Origin: Ilex aquifolium
Taxonomy: Eukaryota > Streptophyta > Magnoliopsida > Aquifoliales > Aquifoliaceae
Direction: 5' to 3'
Length of the DNA: 64,000 bases
Assembly (NCBI GenBank): GCA_951799425.1
Contig: OX637394.1
Coordinates: 9,249,501 to 9,313,500, forward strand
Shown here: positions 1-13,399 of the stretch, piece by piece
How the letters are laid out: each line of letters starts with the position of its first letter
Numbering within the stretch: the stretch's first letter is position 1
Notes under the pieces: generated by a model
The model's database searches: none
The model's input: the letters and a program-made list of their open reading frames with translations, nothing else
Told to the model about the DNA's origin: nothing
Program-made: the position numbers and the translations under genes

Positions 1-3000
1 AGTGCCCAGTGCAGTCTGTAAGCTAGGCCAAAACCTCGAAGTAAACCGTGGATCTCTGTCAGAGACAATAGATACTGGTACACCATGCAGTCTCACAATC
101 TCATCAATGTACAATCTAGCTAACCTGTCAAGAGCATAGGACATCTTAATAGCTAGAAAATGAGCAGACTTTGTCAACCTATCAACGATCACCCAAATGG
201 CTTCATGTCCTTTCTGCGTACGGGGCAAACTACTCACAAAATCCATAGTGATATGCTCCCATTTCCATTCTGGAATCGGTAGAGGCTGCAATAACCCGGC
301 TGGTCTCTGATGCTCAGCCTTCACCTGCTGACATACCAAACATCGAGCCACAAACTCAGCTATCTCTCGTTTCATCCCAGGCCACCAATAATGCTCTCTC
401 AGATCATGATACAACTTTGTACTACCTGGATGCATAGCATATGCTGAACTATGGGCTTCCTCCAGAATCTCTCTTTTTAACCCTGCATCATTAGGTACAC
501 ACAATCGAGATCCAAATAATAAAACATCAGCACTATCAACAATAAAATCAGTCTTCACCCCAGTCTTCACCTCTTTCTTCAATTTCTCAATCTGGCGATC
601 AAACTGTTGTGCCTCTCTGATCCTGTCCACTAACACTGGTCTCAAAGTTAGTGTAGCAAGTAGAGCTGCAGTCTCTCCTATCCCCAATTGCACTCTCAAA
701 GATTTCAAATCAACAAATAAACCTCTCCGAATTACCCGCAAACTAGCCAATCTATCTGATGATTTTCGGCTCAACGCATCCGCCACAACATTTGCTTTTC
801 CTGGCTGGTAATGAATGGTGCAGTCATAATCTTTAATAAGCTCAATCCAACGCCGCTGCCTGAGGTTCAACTCTTTCTGGGTGAACAGATACTTCAGACT
901 CTGATGATCAGTATAAATCTCACACGTAACCCCATACAGAAAATGTCTCTATAACTTCAGTGCAAACACAATAGCTGCAAGCTCTAGATCGTGAGTAGGA
1001 TAATTACACTCATGGGGTTTTAGCTGTCTGGAGGCATAAGCTACCACCCTACCATGTTGCATCAACACACATCCCAACCCTTGATGTGAGGCATCACTAT
1101 AAACCACAAACCCTTCATTACCTGACGGAATGGTCAATACTGGTGCAGTCATCAATCTGGTCTTTAGCTCCTGAAAGCTCTGCTCGCATCTATCAGACCA
1201 CTCAAATTTCACTCCCTTCCGAGTCAATCGGGTCAAAGGCATGGCTATAATGGAAAAATTCTGTACAAACCTCCGATGGTAACCTGCCAATCCCAGAAAA
1301 CTCCGAATTTCTGTCACTGTCCTCGGTCTCTCCCAGTTAACTACTGTATCAATCTTAGCTGGGTCAACACATACACCATCACCAGAAACTACATGCCCCA
1401 AAAATACCACCCTGTCCAACCAAAATTCACATTTGCTGAATTTAGCAAATAATTGCCTATCTCTCAATGTTTGCAGTACCACCCTCAAATGTTGCATATG
1501 CTCTTCTATACTACGAGAGTATATTAATATATCATCGATGAACACTATCACAAATGAATCAAGATATGGTTGAAATACTCGGTTCATCAAATCCATAAAT
1601 ACAGCAGGAGCATTAGTCACACCAAATGGCATCACCAGAAACTCATAGTGCCCATACCTGGTCCGAAAAGCAGTCTGCGATATATCACTATCCCTGACCT
1701 TCAACTGATGATACCCTGATCGAAGATCAATCTTTGAAAATACTCGAGCACCCTGTAACTGGTCCAGCAAATCATCGATACGTAGCAATGGGTACTTGTT
1801 TCGGATAGTCACCCTATTTAGCTGCCTGTAATCGATGCATAATCTCATAGTGCCATCTTTCTTCTTGACAAATAGCACTGGTGCATCCCAAGGAGATGCA
1901 CTAGGCCGTATAAATCCTCGTTCTAACAAATCCTTCAATTGCACTTTGAGTTCCTTTAATTCAGCCGGAGCCATCCTGTATGGAGTCATGGATATAGGGC
2001 TAGTTCCTGGCACAAGCTCAATAACAAATTCCACCTCCCGATCCACTGGCAACCCTGGTAACTCCTCAGGAAACACATCAGCAAATTCGTTAACCACAGC
2101 AATATTCTTCAATTCAGGAGTATCTCTCTGAGTATCTTTCACATAAGCCAAATACCCATAACATCCTTTCCTGAGTAATTTCCTGGCTTTAATTGCTGAT
2201 ATCAAATTCCTTGGCTCAGGGCGACGCTCTCCACAAAATCGAAACAAAGGAACATGTGGAATTCTAAATACCACTTCCTTACGAAAACAGTCAATGGTAG
2301 CATGATAAGCAGACAACCAATCCATTCCTAAAATCAAATCAAAATCCTGAAAGTCCAAAGGTAACAGATCTGCAGGCAATTCTCTATTACCAATCTGAAC
2401 TAGACACCCCCTATATACTACCCTGGTCGTCACACATTCACCCGTGGGAGTAGCTATAGTCAATCCACGGTCTAACGGAGTAGGTGGTCTATTAACATGC
2501 ATGGAGAATGGTAGTGATATAAATGATAGTGTGGCACCCGAATCTATGAGTACTCGTGCCTGTTGACCAAAAATAGAGATCATACCTGTGACCACATCTG
2601 GGGTCGCCTGAGCATCCCGCTGGGTAAGTACAAATACACGACCTCCAGCCTCAGGTCCACTCGGTCCACTGCCACCAGCACCGCCACCTCCAGTGCCACC
2701 TCTAGTACTGCCTCCTCGTCCTCGACCTCTGCCACTTGCTGCTCCTCGGAACACCGTAGATGCACTGCCCATCGATGAACTCTGGGTAGAGTACTGCGGA
2801 CAATTTCTTTGCATATGTCCCTCCTGACCACATACAAAGCAACGTCGTGACATAGCAGGTCCTGGTCCTCCCATAGGACAATTTCGTACAATGTGCCCAA
2901 TCTGCCCGCATCGGTAACAAGTAACTGTACTCCCCCGAGACTGTCCCATCACTCGACCCGGTGCAAATGAAGATGATCCACTCACTCCCTGTCCTCGACT

Positions 3001-3849
3001 CTGAAATGGAACTCTGGATTTCTTCTTACTTTCACTCTTCGGAAACATTCCTCTCCAAGTTCTGCTAAAGAAACCTCCCTTGGAACTTTGCCCACTTGGC
3101 TCATATCTTCCCCTCTTTGCCTGCTCACTTGCACTTTCTATCTCTTTCAGATCGGCTTCCACAATTAGAGCCTTGTTGTATAAATCTGAAAATGTGGTTA
3201 ATTCCAGCATCGACACACGGGATCTAATATTATAATTTAGCCCCATCTGGAATCTTCGACATCTTTTCCCCTCATCTGCGACCACAGAAGGCATAAATCT
3301 AGATAGAGTACTAAATTTACCCTCATATTCTAACACTGTCTGATTCCCCTGCTGCAGATGTAAAAATTCATTCTGCTTCTGATATCGATAACTCGAGGGA
3401 AAATACTTCTTGTCAAAGGCATCTGTAAACTGCCGCCACGTGGGAACCCTAGGAACTGTACTGGCCTCCCCTTCAGTGCATATTGGCAGCAATGCTCTCT
3501 CCATAGCCTCCCACCAATACTGGGCCTCCTCCGCTAACATAAAAGTGGCCAACAATAATTTATCCTCCTCACCGACTCCCATCACTCTGAATATCTTTTC
3601 GATGCGTCGTAACCAATTCTCTGCTTCTAATGGACCTGCAGTTCCCGTAAATATTGGTGGATCAAGCTTTTTAAACTGCTCGTATAATGTACCCCTGGGT
3701 CTTACTGGTTCCACTTGCATTTTATGTTGCTCAAAGTACCTAGCTGCTGCCTCCCACAATTGTCTAGCCTCCCGATCACCCGGTTCCTCCTCCACCTGGG
3801 GTCGTTTTCCCCTATCTCCTGCCCTAGCAGATGACCCTTCTCCCTCCAT
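1..3849 (-). mobile_element. Ty3/gypsy Tekay (Del) chromovirus-type element, Gag-Pol coding region (partial at window edge)
   Basis: A long minus-strand reading region encodes, in order, a Gag with the Tekay-like [11 protein letters not shown] motif, two CCHC zinc knuckles ([14 protein letters not shown] and [14 protein letters not shown]), an aspartic protease ([11 protein letters not shown]), a reverse transcriptase with FIDDILIYS, and an RNase H starting at [13 protein letters not shown]. Integrase-like sequence continues toward position 1, and the rest of the element (integrase C-terminus, any chromodomain, 3' LTR) lies outside the window. Lineage is from Gag and protease resemblance and the long LTR, so Tekay is likely rather than proven. 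It is a fossil copy: largely readable, with about one break in the visible part. It lies inside the Tat-type element to its right. Confidence 0.92.
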
Positions 3850-4008
3850 GTATCACTGTAACAAATGTGAGTCTCGTATATGGGTTATGATAGAATGCAG
3901 TATATATTCCACACACTCACACGGACCTCTAACACCCCACCTAAACAGACCAACCCCTAAGTCCACTGTCACACTAGACTCAACTCCACTACTGAACTAT
4001 AACCTTTA

Positions 4009-4020
4009 GCTCTGATACCA
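4009..4020 (-). other. Primer binding site of the Tekay-type element
   Basis: The minus strand reads TGGTATCAGAGC, the standard plant primer binding site complementary to the 3' end of initiator tRNA-Met. It lies seven bases inside the LTR edge and upstream of Gag, which fixes the orientation and the inner end of the 5' LTR. Confidence 0.9.
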
Positions 4021-4027
4021 ACTTAAT

Positions 4028-6573
4028 TGTCACGCCCCATCCCGGTCTCCCAAGGATGAGATGCGACTAGGTTTTAGATACACCTGTTTACGTATATATA
4101 ATCTGGATTACTAAAATATTAAATAATCCCACAGGTGCAACAACACCACCCATCGCCCTAGTCATCAAGCATGGTGATAAAACCTGTTTCATAACCTGTA
4201 CTATATATATATAACACCTGTACTAATGGTTTATTTCCCAGGTTATAGATATATACAGAAATCCCACACCCACATAGCATACATCACCAAGTATGCTTGT
4301 TGAGTCTATATAAAAATACATACCATTAACTTACCATAATAATCTCACATAAATAAACTAGACAACTCAGCAAAATAAATACACAATAACCTGAGTAGAA
4401 TCACACGAACTTCGTTAAACCACTAGACACAATTCAACCGACTGGACAGTGGACTGATCTGAAATTTTCCTCTACAATACCTGAAAAAGAGAAACTATAG
4501 GGGTGTGAGCTAAACCACGCGCTCAGTGAGTTACATGCTGCATATGAAATGACAATGATAGTAATACACAGAAGTAGGTAGATACTACGTAGATACACGT
4601 ATCAAACAACAACATCACTCCAATTCCAAAGAATTCACAAATCACATCACAGCCATACTACCCCTCATCGGGTAATCGATCCCACATGGATCCGTGTCTC
4701 CCGAACCTCCCGGGAACACCACAGTGCTAGCACATCACTGCACGCCCAGTGATCAGGCATCGACGCCCCTGTCTCAAACTGTGCGCCACATTCCACAATA
4801 CACAATACACAATACAAAACATCAATCAATCACATAAGCACATAGCACATAATCCTGGAGAATTATTATTACATTCTATCATTTCCTATTATCTTATAAT
4901 AGCATTTCCAAAACATATAAAGATATACACCCACCTCAAAGATTCAGATCTACGACCCTTCGGTCCTATCGGTAGATCCTTTCGGTGTTACCGTATTTGT
5001 TCCAATACCGACAGTCTCACCTGCTCCACCTAACACATTTATAATTACAATATCAATATGTTTATCACACATAATAATTAATTATGCACTAATACATGCA
5101 AAGTGATGCACCCCAAAATGCCCCAGTAACTCCAGTTACCGCACTATCCACTCACACCTCGCACTTTTATTCTAGGGATCACATTTTCTCCCCAAATTTC
5201 CAAAATCAATCACATTAATCATAATTAGGATTAAGTAGGTCAAACACATTGACCGAGGGTCCATTTTCACGTATTTCGACCCCGAATCCTAAAAACTGCA
5301 CTTTTGGCATTCCATATATTTCGCACCGGATATTAAACTCGTTTGCATTCAAAAGTCGCATTATCATGTCAAGCATCATTTAAAAATGTAGCCTACAAAA
5401 TTCCAGGTTGTTCGGATTAAAATGTACACATGTGATAATAACATTTAGAAATTAGGGTTTCGGCGTTACCGGCACCCATTTCCAACTTCTATCGTACATT
5501 TCTTTTAAAAAAAAATTATATTTAAACTCACATACCCACTAAATTATTTAAGTCAGCCCCCTAATTGCACTTTTTAAATCACCAATTTCACTCCTATAGT
5601 TCCGGTTCCAACCTAGCCCAAAAACATACCGAATATCTCAAATAGCCATTTTTCACATTTTCCTCACATTTAGTTTAATACCCATTTGGAACCCATTTTT
5701 AACAGGCCATTAATTATGCTAAATATATTTAATTATACTCATACAAAATCTGTTTCGACATTACTTGAAATCAGCCCATGAAATTAAATTATAAACAGCT
5801 CAATAAAACAGCTCATATACTTAAATTAAAATAGCCTACTAATTAAAACATGTCAAGATAGCCCCCTAAATTAAATTAAAATAGCCACTAATTTACAATA
5901 AAATAGGCCACATATTTTCGTACGTAAGAAAATTAATCATAAATCATGCTTAAAATTAATTCTACATACCTTTCTTGCTCACGGTTCAAATAGACCCACG
6001 CACGTATATTTCTTTTCTTCTTCCTTTCTTTTTTTTCTCTTCTTCTTCACTCTTCCTCACTCTCGGTTTCTCTCTTTTTCACCTCACGGTTTCAGCAAGG
6101 AAACCAGACACACACACACACGGTTTCATATATTAAACACACACACACACACCCCTTTAGATTTTATTCATACACACACACACTTTACACCTTAAGACAC
6201 ACACACATACACATGGCTTGCATGCACACACACACGGCACACCAACACACACACACACGGCACACTTATATATATACATATATTTTTATGCCAACACCTG
6301 TAAAGGTGATTTAAAGTAATGGTTAATTACTCTTGCCTCCCCCCAAGTTTTTAAGTGATTTCAAAATTGACCCACTAATATTTTCACACATAAAATTTCT
6401 ATAAATGGGTCTCACTAATACATCATTAATGGAGTCCACATACCCAATGTATGCTCACACACATCATGGCTATGAAAGATTTATTTTAATTAATCCTTTA
6501 TTAATTTCACGTAATTGCAATTTAGCCCACATAATTATGTTAATATGCATGCAATGCATGATTGGGTCTCACA
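4028..6573 (-). mobile_element. 5' LTR of the Tekay-type element (about 2.5 kb)
   Basis: On the plus strand the block begins TGTCACGCCC just beyond the primer binding site and ends GGGTCTCACA exactly where the integrase frame of the neighbouring Tat element is interrupted. On the minus strand it is therefore TGTGAGACCC...GGGCGTGACA, a proper TG...CA LTR of about 2546 bp. Long LTRs fit the Tekay lineage. The block is AT-rich and noncoding and carries CA-rich simple repeats near its 5' end. The partner LTR and the second target duplication are outside the window, so the insertion cannot be dated here. Confidence 0.8.
6107..6262. repeat. CA-rich microsatellite cluster
   Basis: Several (CA)n runs of 5-9 units alternate with short unique sequence, inside the Tekay-type LTR. 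They are ordinary simple repeats. Confidence 0.85.
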
Positions 6574-6579
6574 TCCGCG

Positions 6580-9500
6580 TTCCACGAATGCTGTAGATCT
6601 CTGCCTTCCTCCGTTTGCAGCTCGTAGTTTCCAGGTCGGACAATCCTTTTTACAACGTACTGTCCTTTCCAGTTCGGTCCTAGTTTGCCATGGGCCGGGC
6701 CCTTCCTGGCTGGGAGCAGTTTTTTTAACACTAGATCGCCTGGTTTAAAACCCCTTCTTCTTACTCGCCTATTGTAGTATCTAGCTGTATTTCTTTGATA
6801 GGAGGAGATTCGTTGTAGTGCCTCGTCTCTCTTTTCGTCTAGGAGGTCGAGGTTTACCAGCAGGGACCTTTCGTTCTGTGTTGGATTGAAAAGTTCAGCT
6901 CTTGCGGAGGACACGCCTATCTCAACGGGAGCCATGGCCTCCGTCCCGTATGCTAGGCTGAAAGTGGTTTCCCTAGTCGCAGTTTGAGTAGTCGTCCGGT
7001 ACGCCCATAACATTGCGGGGAGGTAGTCTACCCATTGGGACTTAGATTCCTCTAGCCTGGTCTTCAGCGCCAGTTTGATAGTTCGGATGGTCACCTCGGC
7101 TTGCCCGTTAGACTGCGGGTGGGCGGGTGCCGAGAAGAAGTTATTGATTCCCAATTCGCTACAAAAATTTGTGAACATTGGATTGTCAAACTGCTTCCCG
7201 TTGTCGGAGACCAATGCTCTGGGGACGCCGAAGCGGCAAATTATAGACTTCCAAACGAAATTCTCGACTTTCTGTGCTGTGATCTTTGCCAGAGGTTCGA
7301 CTTTGGCCCACTTGGTGAAGTAATCTACTGCAACCACGATGAATTTGCACTGTCCAACTCCCAATGGTAGGGGCCCTAAGATATCCAACCCCCATTGTTG
7401 AAAAAGCCAAGGGCTGACCACTGGGGTGAGAAGTTTAGGCGGGCAGTGCGGCAAGTTCCCGTGAACCTGACATGCTTGACATCTCTTCACTATTTCTTTG
7501 GCGTCTTTGGACATGGTTGGCCAGAAGTAACCCTGCCGTAAGGCATTGCTAGCCAATGTCTTCGCACCAATGTGGTTGCCGCACATGCCTTCGTGGATTT
7601 CTCTTAGGATGTAATCTGCTTCCGTTCCTGTCACGCATTTCATTAAAGGAAAAGAAAAACCTCTTTTGTACAGGTTACCTTGGATCAGTGTGAACCTTGC
7701 CGCTCTGGCTCTTAGCTTGGAGGCGTTCTTTGGGTCGTCTGGGAGTAACCCGTCTTATAAGAAGGATGTGATGGGGTCCATCCATGAAGCGCCCTCCTCA
7801 ATTGGCATTGCCTGAGCTCTTGCGGCTAGTTCGTCGTTGGACTGTATGCTAGGCCGTGCTAAGACTTCGACAGGCGTTCGCCCCGGCAAGTCTTGGTTGG
7901 CAGTAGTAGCCAGCTTGGCAAGGACATCGACCCGATGATTGGCTTCTCGGGGGACTTGGACTAGCTCGGCCGATACGAACGTCCTCAACAATCTTTGCAC
8001 TTCTGTTAGGTATAGCGCCATCTTCTCGTCCCTGGCAGCATATTCTTCTTCGACTTGCCTAACCACCAGTTGCGAGTCGTTGTACACCACGATCTGTTGA
8101 GCTTCCATCGACAGGGCCAGGTTCAGGTTCAGACCGGCTATAAGGGCTTCATATTCGGCTTTGTTGTTGGATGCTTGAAAGTCAAATCTCAAGGCATACT
8201 CCAGATTATACCCTTCTGGTGACGTTAGGATGAGCCCGGCTCCGCTCCCCTGGGCATTTGAGCCCCATCTACGCATAATTTCCAGGTTGGCACATCGGGG
8301 ACACAGTCTTGGCTTTCTTCATTTTCCTCGGGTGGAGAGGTAAACTCGGCAAGAAAATCTGCCAGGATTTGTCCCTTGATGGCGGTCTTGGGTTTGAACT
8401 TGATATCAAACTCGCTAAGCTCCATCGCCCACTTTATCAACCTTCCCGAGGCTTCTGGTTTATGCAGGACCTACCTCATTGGCTGGTCCGTTGGAACTTC
8501 GATAGTGTGGGCCTGAAAATATGGTCTCAACCTCCGAGCGGCGACTAGCAGGGCTAGCACGAGCTTTTCCATCTTCGGGTATCTCTCTTCGACGCCTCGG
8601 AGGGCTTTACTGCAAAAATAGACAGGTAGCTGGACCCGGTCCTTGTCTCTGACCAGCGCTGTGCTAACCGAGAAGTCTGATACCGCAAGGTAAAGGGTCA
8701 GCACTTCTCCCTCTTGAGGGCTTACAAGTACGGGTGTGGATGCCAGGTAGACCTTCAGGGCTTGGAAAGCCGCTTCGCATTTTTCATCCCACTGAAAGGC
8801 TGCCTTAAGGACTTTGAAGAATGGCTGACACTTATCGCTGGAGCGCGATACAAATCGGTTGAGCGCCGCTATTCTCCCGGTCTGGCGTTGGATTTCTCTT
8901 GTGGTAGTGGGGGGCTTCATTTCGAGGACTGCCCTAACCTTTTCCGGGTTCGCCTCGATGCCTCGGCTGTTAACTATGAAACCCAAGAATTTTTCAGCTG
9001 ATGCTCCGAAGGCGTATTTGGCGGGGTTCAGCTTCATTCGGTTCTTCCTCATAATTTCAAAAGACTCACTGAGGTGTTGAATATGGGTCTCGGCTTTGAG
9101 TGACTTCACGAGCATATCGTCTATGTATACTTCCATGGTCGAGCCCAACTTTTCTCGGAACATCGTGTTGACCAACCTCTGGTAGGTGGCCCCTGCGTTC
9201 TTCAGTCCGAATGGCATTACCTGGTAGCAAAAGATCCCCTGTTCTGTGATGAACGAGGTCTTCTCTTGGTCGTTTGGGTCCATCCGAATTTGGTTATATC
9301 CTGAGAACGCATCCATGAAGCTCAGGAGCTCATGGCCGGCTGTTCGTCGACTATGAGGTCGATCCGAGGCAGCGGGAAACTATCCTTTGGGCATGCTCGA
9401 TTGAGGTCGGTAAAGTCGATACAGAGTCACCACTTGCCGTTTACTTTCTTTACCAAGACGACGTTGGCTAACCAAGTCGGGTAATCGACCTCTCTGATGG

Positions 9501-10360
9501 CTTTGGCGCGTGATAGCTTGGCTACCTCCTCGTTTATAGCTTTCTGTCTATCCGACGCGAAGCTTCTCCTTTTTTGTCTCACCGGCTTGCAGTTAGGATC
9601 TACACTGAGGCGGTGCACGATCACGGCGGGGTCTATCCCTTCCATATCTTCCTGTTTCTAGGCGAAAACGTCAGCGTTCTCCTTTAGGAAGGAGATGAGT
9701 TTCTCTTTGATGACAGGCAACAGCATGGAGCCCACAAAGACTATGTGCTCCGGGTCCTCATCTAGCTGCACCGGCTCCAGCTGTTCCGAGGGGGCAGGTC
9801 GGGCTTCCATCTCATCCCTCATATCCAAGTCCTCCAACTGGACTGAATCCACCTCTTTCTGCCGCATAGATGCCACGTAACACTCCCTGGCGAGGCATTG
9901 GTCTCCCCTTACCACTCCGACCCCACTCTCAGTCGGGAACTTCACCACCAAATGATATGCCCAAGGCACTGCCTTAATGGAGTTAAGGGATGGTCTTCCC
10001 AACAAGACATTGTAGGCAGACGGGGCGTCTACCACCAAGAAGCGGGTGGTGGTGATGACCTGGCAGGGCGGATCTCCTACTGTGAGGACTAGCTGGATGG
10101 AACCGACCGGCAAGACTCTTTCTCCCGAGAATCCCAAGAGATGGGTCCTTACGGGTTCCAGTTTCGACCTTTCTATTCCGAGCTGCTCGAAGGCCGCTAA
10201 GAAAATGATGTCTACCGAGTTACTATTATCGACCAGCACCCGATGTATGGTCTTGTTTGCTATGATCGCTTTTATGACCAAAGGGTCGTCATGTGGGTGC
10301 TGGCATCCTTCTAGGTCTGTATCTGAAAAGGTGATCTCCACGTCTCGGCGGGGCATCTTG
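6580..10360 (-). mobile_element. Tat-lineage pol region: protease, RT/RNase H, second RNase H, integrase
   Basis: Recognisable domains on the minus strand, from high to low coordinates: an aspartic protease region near 10100-10356 (HRVLVDN core); a reverse transcriptase near 8900-9645 with MDAFSGYNQI, VMPFGLKNAG and VYIDDMLVK; RNase H near 8470-8750; an archaeal-type RNase H near 7800-8280 with NNKAEYEALIAGL and YNDSQLVV; and integrase near 6580-7640 with an HHCC-like zinc region (CQACQVHGN) and a DDE core (VSDNGKQF, SNGQAEV). This is a fossil coding region and not expected to give a protein. Confidence 0.9.
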
Positions 10361-10459
10361 TTGACAGCCTGAACCGCGAGGAAGTCCTCTGAGCGGGCTC
10401 TTCTTACATGAGCTCTCCGAGCTGAGCTAGATTCTCCACCTTCGGCGAATCCTCCAGAG

Positions 10460-12080
10460 ATGACTCAGATTTCTCCGATAGCCTGCTGGTGTTGCGGAGG
10501 TTCGGCGGCAGCTCGGGCTTCTCGTCCTTGATTGTTTTGTGCTCTCTGATCCCCCGCCACGTAATGACGCAGATGGCCCCTCTGAATCAGATATTCGATC
10601 TCCTTTTTCAACTGGATGCAGTCATTTGTTTCATGGCCCGTGTCCTTGTGGTAATCACAGTATTTGGTGGTATCCCGCCTGGCGGGGTCGGACTTCATCC
10701 GAGGAGGCCACCGGACGAATCTCTCATGTACTTCATGAAGGACCTGGGCTATCGAGGTGACGAGGGGTGAGAGCCGTGCTGGGACGAACCGCGGTTGCAG
10801 TTCTTGGGGAGGAGGTCCCAAGCGATCTCGGACGTTCCCTCTCCTTTTAGGAGAAGACTCTCTCCCTCTCGTTGGGGAACGGTCTCTCCGCGGGGAACGA
10901 TCACGTCTCTTCTCCTTCCTAGGACTGTGATCCCTTTTCTTCTTGTCTCCGTCCATGGTCACCGTGCTCCCCTTCAGGCGGAGGGCTTCTTCGCCGTTTA
11001 TATATTTCTTGGCTTTCGCCAATACTTCAGCCATGGTGGCTTGAGGATTCTTCGCGATCGAGAAGAGGAGGTCCTTGGACTGAACCCCGAGCCCAGACAT
11101 GAAGGTGGTCAGCGCGAACTTGTCGTCCACACTTTCCACCTTTAAACATTCCTAGTTGAAGCGTTGCACGTAGCTTCGGAGGGACTCGTTGGGTCCCTAC
11201 TTGACGCTCAGTAGGTGGTAGGACGGCTTTCTGTAGGTCCTTGCGCCGATGAAATGCGATACGAACTGTATGGATAGTTCTCTGAAGGATGAGATCGATG
11301 CTGGCCGTATCCGGTTAAACCAGGCTATGGCCGACCCTTTGAGGGTGATGGCGAAAGCCCGGCAGCGAATAGGGTCTGGGTATCCTTGGAGCTCCATTTG
11401 ATTTTTATATAGGTTTAGATGGTCAACTGGGTCTTTGGTCCCGTCGAATGCCTCTATTGAAAGGGTCCGAAATTTCTAGGGAAGAGGGAAATGGAGGACC
11501 TCTGGAGTGAATGATGACTCCGTTTGCTGAACCAAGGCATCCATGGTGTTGGGGGCTCGCCCCTTAACCACTTCTTTCATATTACCTAGCTCTCGCTGGA
11601 GCTCACGAATCTCTTGCTCCCAGTCATGGTCATTGACATCCTAGGGATAGGGCCTATCTTCTCGGTAGGCGGCCCTAGCCCTACTGTGGGCTTCATCATT
11701 GTCATATTCTTTGGGATGTCTCCTTCGGTGGTTTTCGCCAGAATGGCTGCGCTCATGGAGCTCGGTAACCCCGTTAGGTGGGACTTGGCGCTCTTGGAGT
11801 GGGGGAGCGACGTCATGCTCCTCTTGGAAGGGAGGAGGCTCTTGTCGTGCTGGGGGGAACCGAGGGAGCTGATGAGTCTGTATCCAATCCATCAGTTCTT
11901 GGTTCTATTTCATCAGCTATATCGTAGTTCTATGGTAAGTTTCCAGTTCATTGAGCGGAGGGAGGTTCGCCGTTGGGGGATGACCCTCGACGTCCTCCAT
12001 GTGCGTCGGAAAGTTCTCCGGTAGGGCTTGGTGGCCTTGGGGATTGGCTGGAGCTTTATTCATGCTCCGAGTAGAAACCA
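10460..12080 (-). mobile_element. Tat-lineage gag region
   Basis: The minus strand begins near 12080 with MVSTRS, a common Gag start in this lineage. It continues through a proline- and arginine-rich stretch, a retrotransposon Gag core (CRAFAITLKGSAIAWFN), a highly basic Arg/Ser/Pro segment, and a CDYHKDTGHETNDC zinc-knuckle-like motif (CX2-HX4-type spacing) before the protease. It is broken and read only in pieces. Confidence 0.85.
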
Positions 12081-12120
12081 TCAAATAGATAAGATTCACA
12101 AGAGAACGATAAAAACCGTT

Positions 12121-12136
12121 CCCACAGACGGCGCCA
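12121..12136 (-). other. Primer binding site of the Tat-lineage element
   Basis: The minus strand reads TGGCGCCGTCTGTGGG two bases inside the LTR. Its first nine or ten bases match the tRNA-Asp-type primer site usual for Tat and Athila elements. It marks the inner edge of the LTR. Confidence 0.75.
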
Positions 12137-12138
12137 AC

Positions 12139-12893
12139 TGATGATGTCTCGGAATTAATCTCCCAAACCCAGCCTGATATGGTTTTGTTGGGTTTTACGG
12201 AGTAGGCTTAAGAAAACTAAAGTAATGCATCGACAGACAAACAATGTAAGTGGTTCACCCTAGCCGATGGACTTGGGCTACATCCACTGTAATGGATGCT
12301 CTTACTCCTTGGTGAAATGTATTGATCTCAATTGATTACAAGAAAACTATAGGCGTAGGGCCGTTATGGATCCTTTCGTCTCTGGATATTCTAGGATTAA
12401 GGGCAAAAATACCAGATAGAAGGCTAGGAAGAAGGCTTAGAAGTCGATGCCCCCTCCTTGCTTCTATTGTTCTATTTATATGGTGTCTCCCCTTAGGGTT
12501 TGTTGCTCTTCTTCTTCCTTTTTCTGATCTTGTAGGGACCTCTCCTCCCTTCCCTGCAAGCTTCTCTGTCCGTCGGCGGTACTGTGCCCACGACCACCTG
12601 GGTTCGTTCGGCACCACTTCTCTCTGCATTTTGCAGGGTGTGACTCTGAGAAATCAGAGCTGGTTCCCTTTTGTCCTTGGAGCACGTGGCGCAATAGGGC
12701 TTACCTTAGGTTATGGGTTGAGAATCGGATCGGGGCTGGGCGGATGGCTCTTCGATCTCATAGGCCCCTTGCTTCTTCGACGTGGGCCGGTTGGAACTAT
12801 TTCCTTTGGGCTTCGGAGTCCACGTTCCAGATTTTCAGGGTGTATTGGGCTCGACTATCATGGCGGCCCAAGCCCAAAAACCCATCCTCATCA
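12139..12893 (-). mobile_element. 5' LTR of the Tat-lineage element (755 bp)
   Basis: The plus strand begins TGATGATGTC and ends CATCCTCATCA, giving matching TGATGA/TCATCA ends. A TATA-like CCATATAAATAG lies on the minus strand at 12472-12483. Immediately right of the LTR the sequence is the array unit (ACTGAA plus a T-run), so the LTR edge is also the insertion edge. Long plus-strand open frames inside it are chance frames. Confidence 0.85.
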
Positions 12894-13399
12894 GTCATAC
12901 TGAATTTTTTTTTTTCATTGTTGTGTCACTTATTATTTTTTAAGTATTTACACCATTGTTTGGGGCGAACATAACAACTTTTAAATTGCACTCATCTTTT
13001 GGGATCACATTTCAGTTTTTAGATTCACTCGTCAATTGTTTATAGTTTGGTCACATTGTTACCAATTAAAATAGGCTAAATTATATTTTATCACTTTGAA
13101 TTATTACCTTTATTTTAATTTGTACCCTTAACTATAAAATTTCTCACAATACACTTTAAAGTGTTAATTTTATTTCATTTCACTTTAATAAATAACGGCA
13201 AACTTAAAAATTTGTCAAAAGAGGAAGGAAAATTCCAAAGAGCTTCCTTGAAAGTGCTTAGTACCACTTTATTTGACATTTTTTGCAACTAAATGGTTGC
13301 TGGGAAGAAAAAGAAAGTCGGTTAGAAGAAACAAATTTGCAACTTAGCAAGAGTGGATGTGTATTTTTATTAATTTTTGATCTGCACATGTGCAATAGA

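Larger units (their letters stand above)
6574..12893 (-). mobile_element. Ty3/gypsy Tat-lineage element (5' LTR, gag, pol; 3' end displaced by the Tekay insertion)
   Basis: Minus-strand order is 5' LTR (12139-12893), a primer binding site resembling tRNA-Asp, Gag, protease, reverse transcriptase with RNase H, a second archaeal-type RNase H, and integrase. The additional RNase H before integrase is characteristic of the Tat/Ogre-Retand lineage. The integrase end runs straight into the Tekay LTR at 6573/6574, so its remaining 3' part and 3' LTR should lie beyond the left window edge. It is clearly degenerate, with roughly eight to ten breaks, and is older than the Tekay insertion it hosts. It is itself inserted in the 4.4-kb array unit. 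Confidence 0.9.

Noticed and set aside
12322-12903. 193-codon plus-strand frame
   Set aside because: It lies antisense within the Tat LTR and has no domain.
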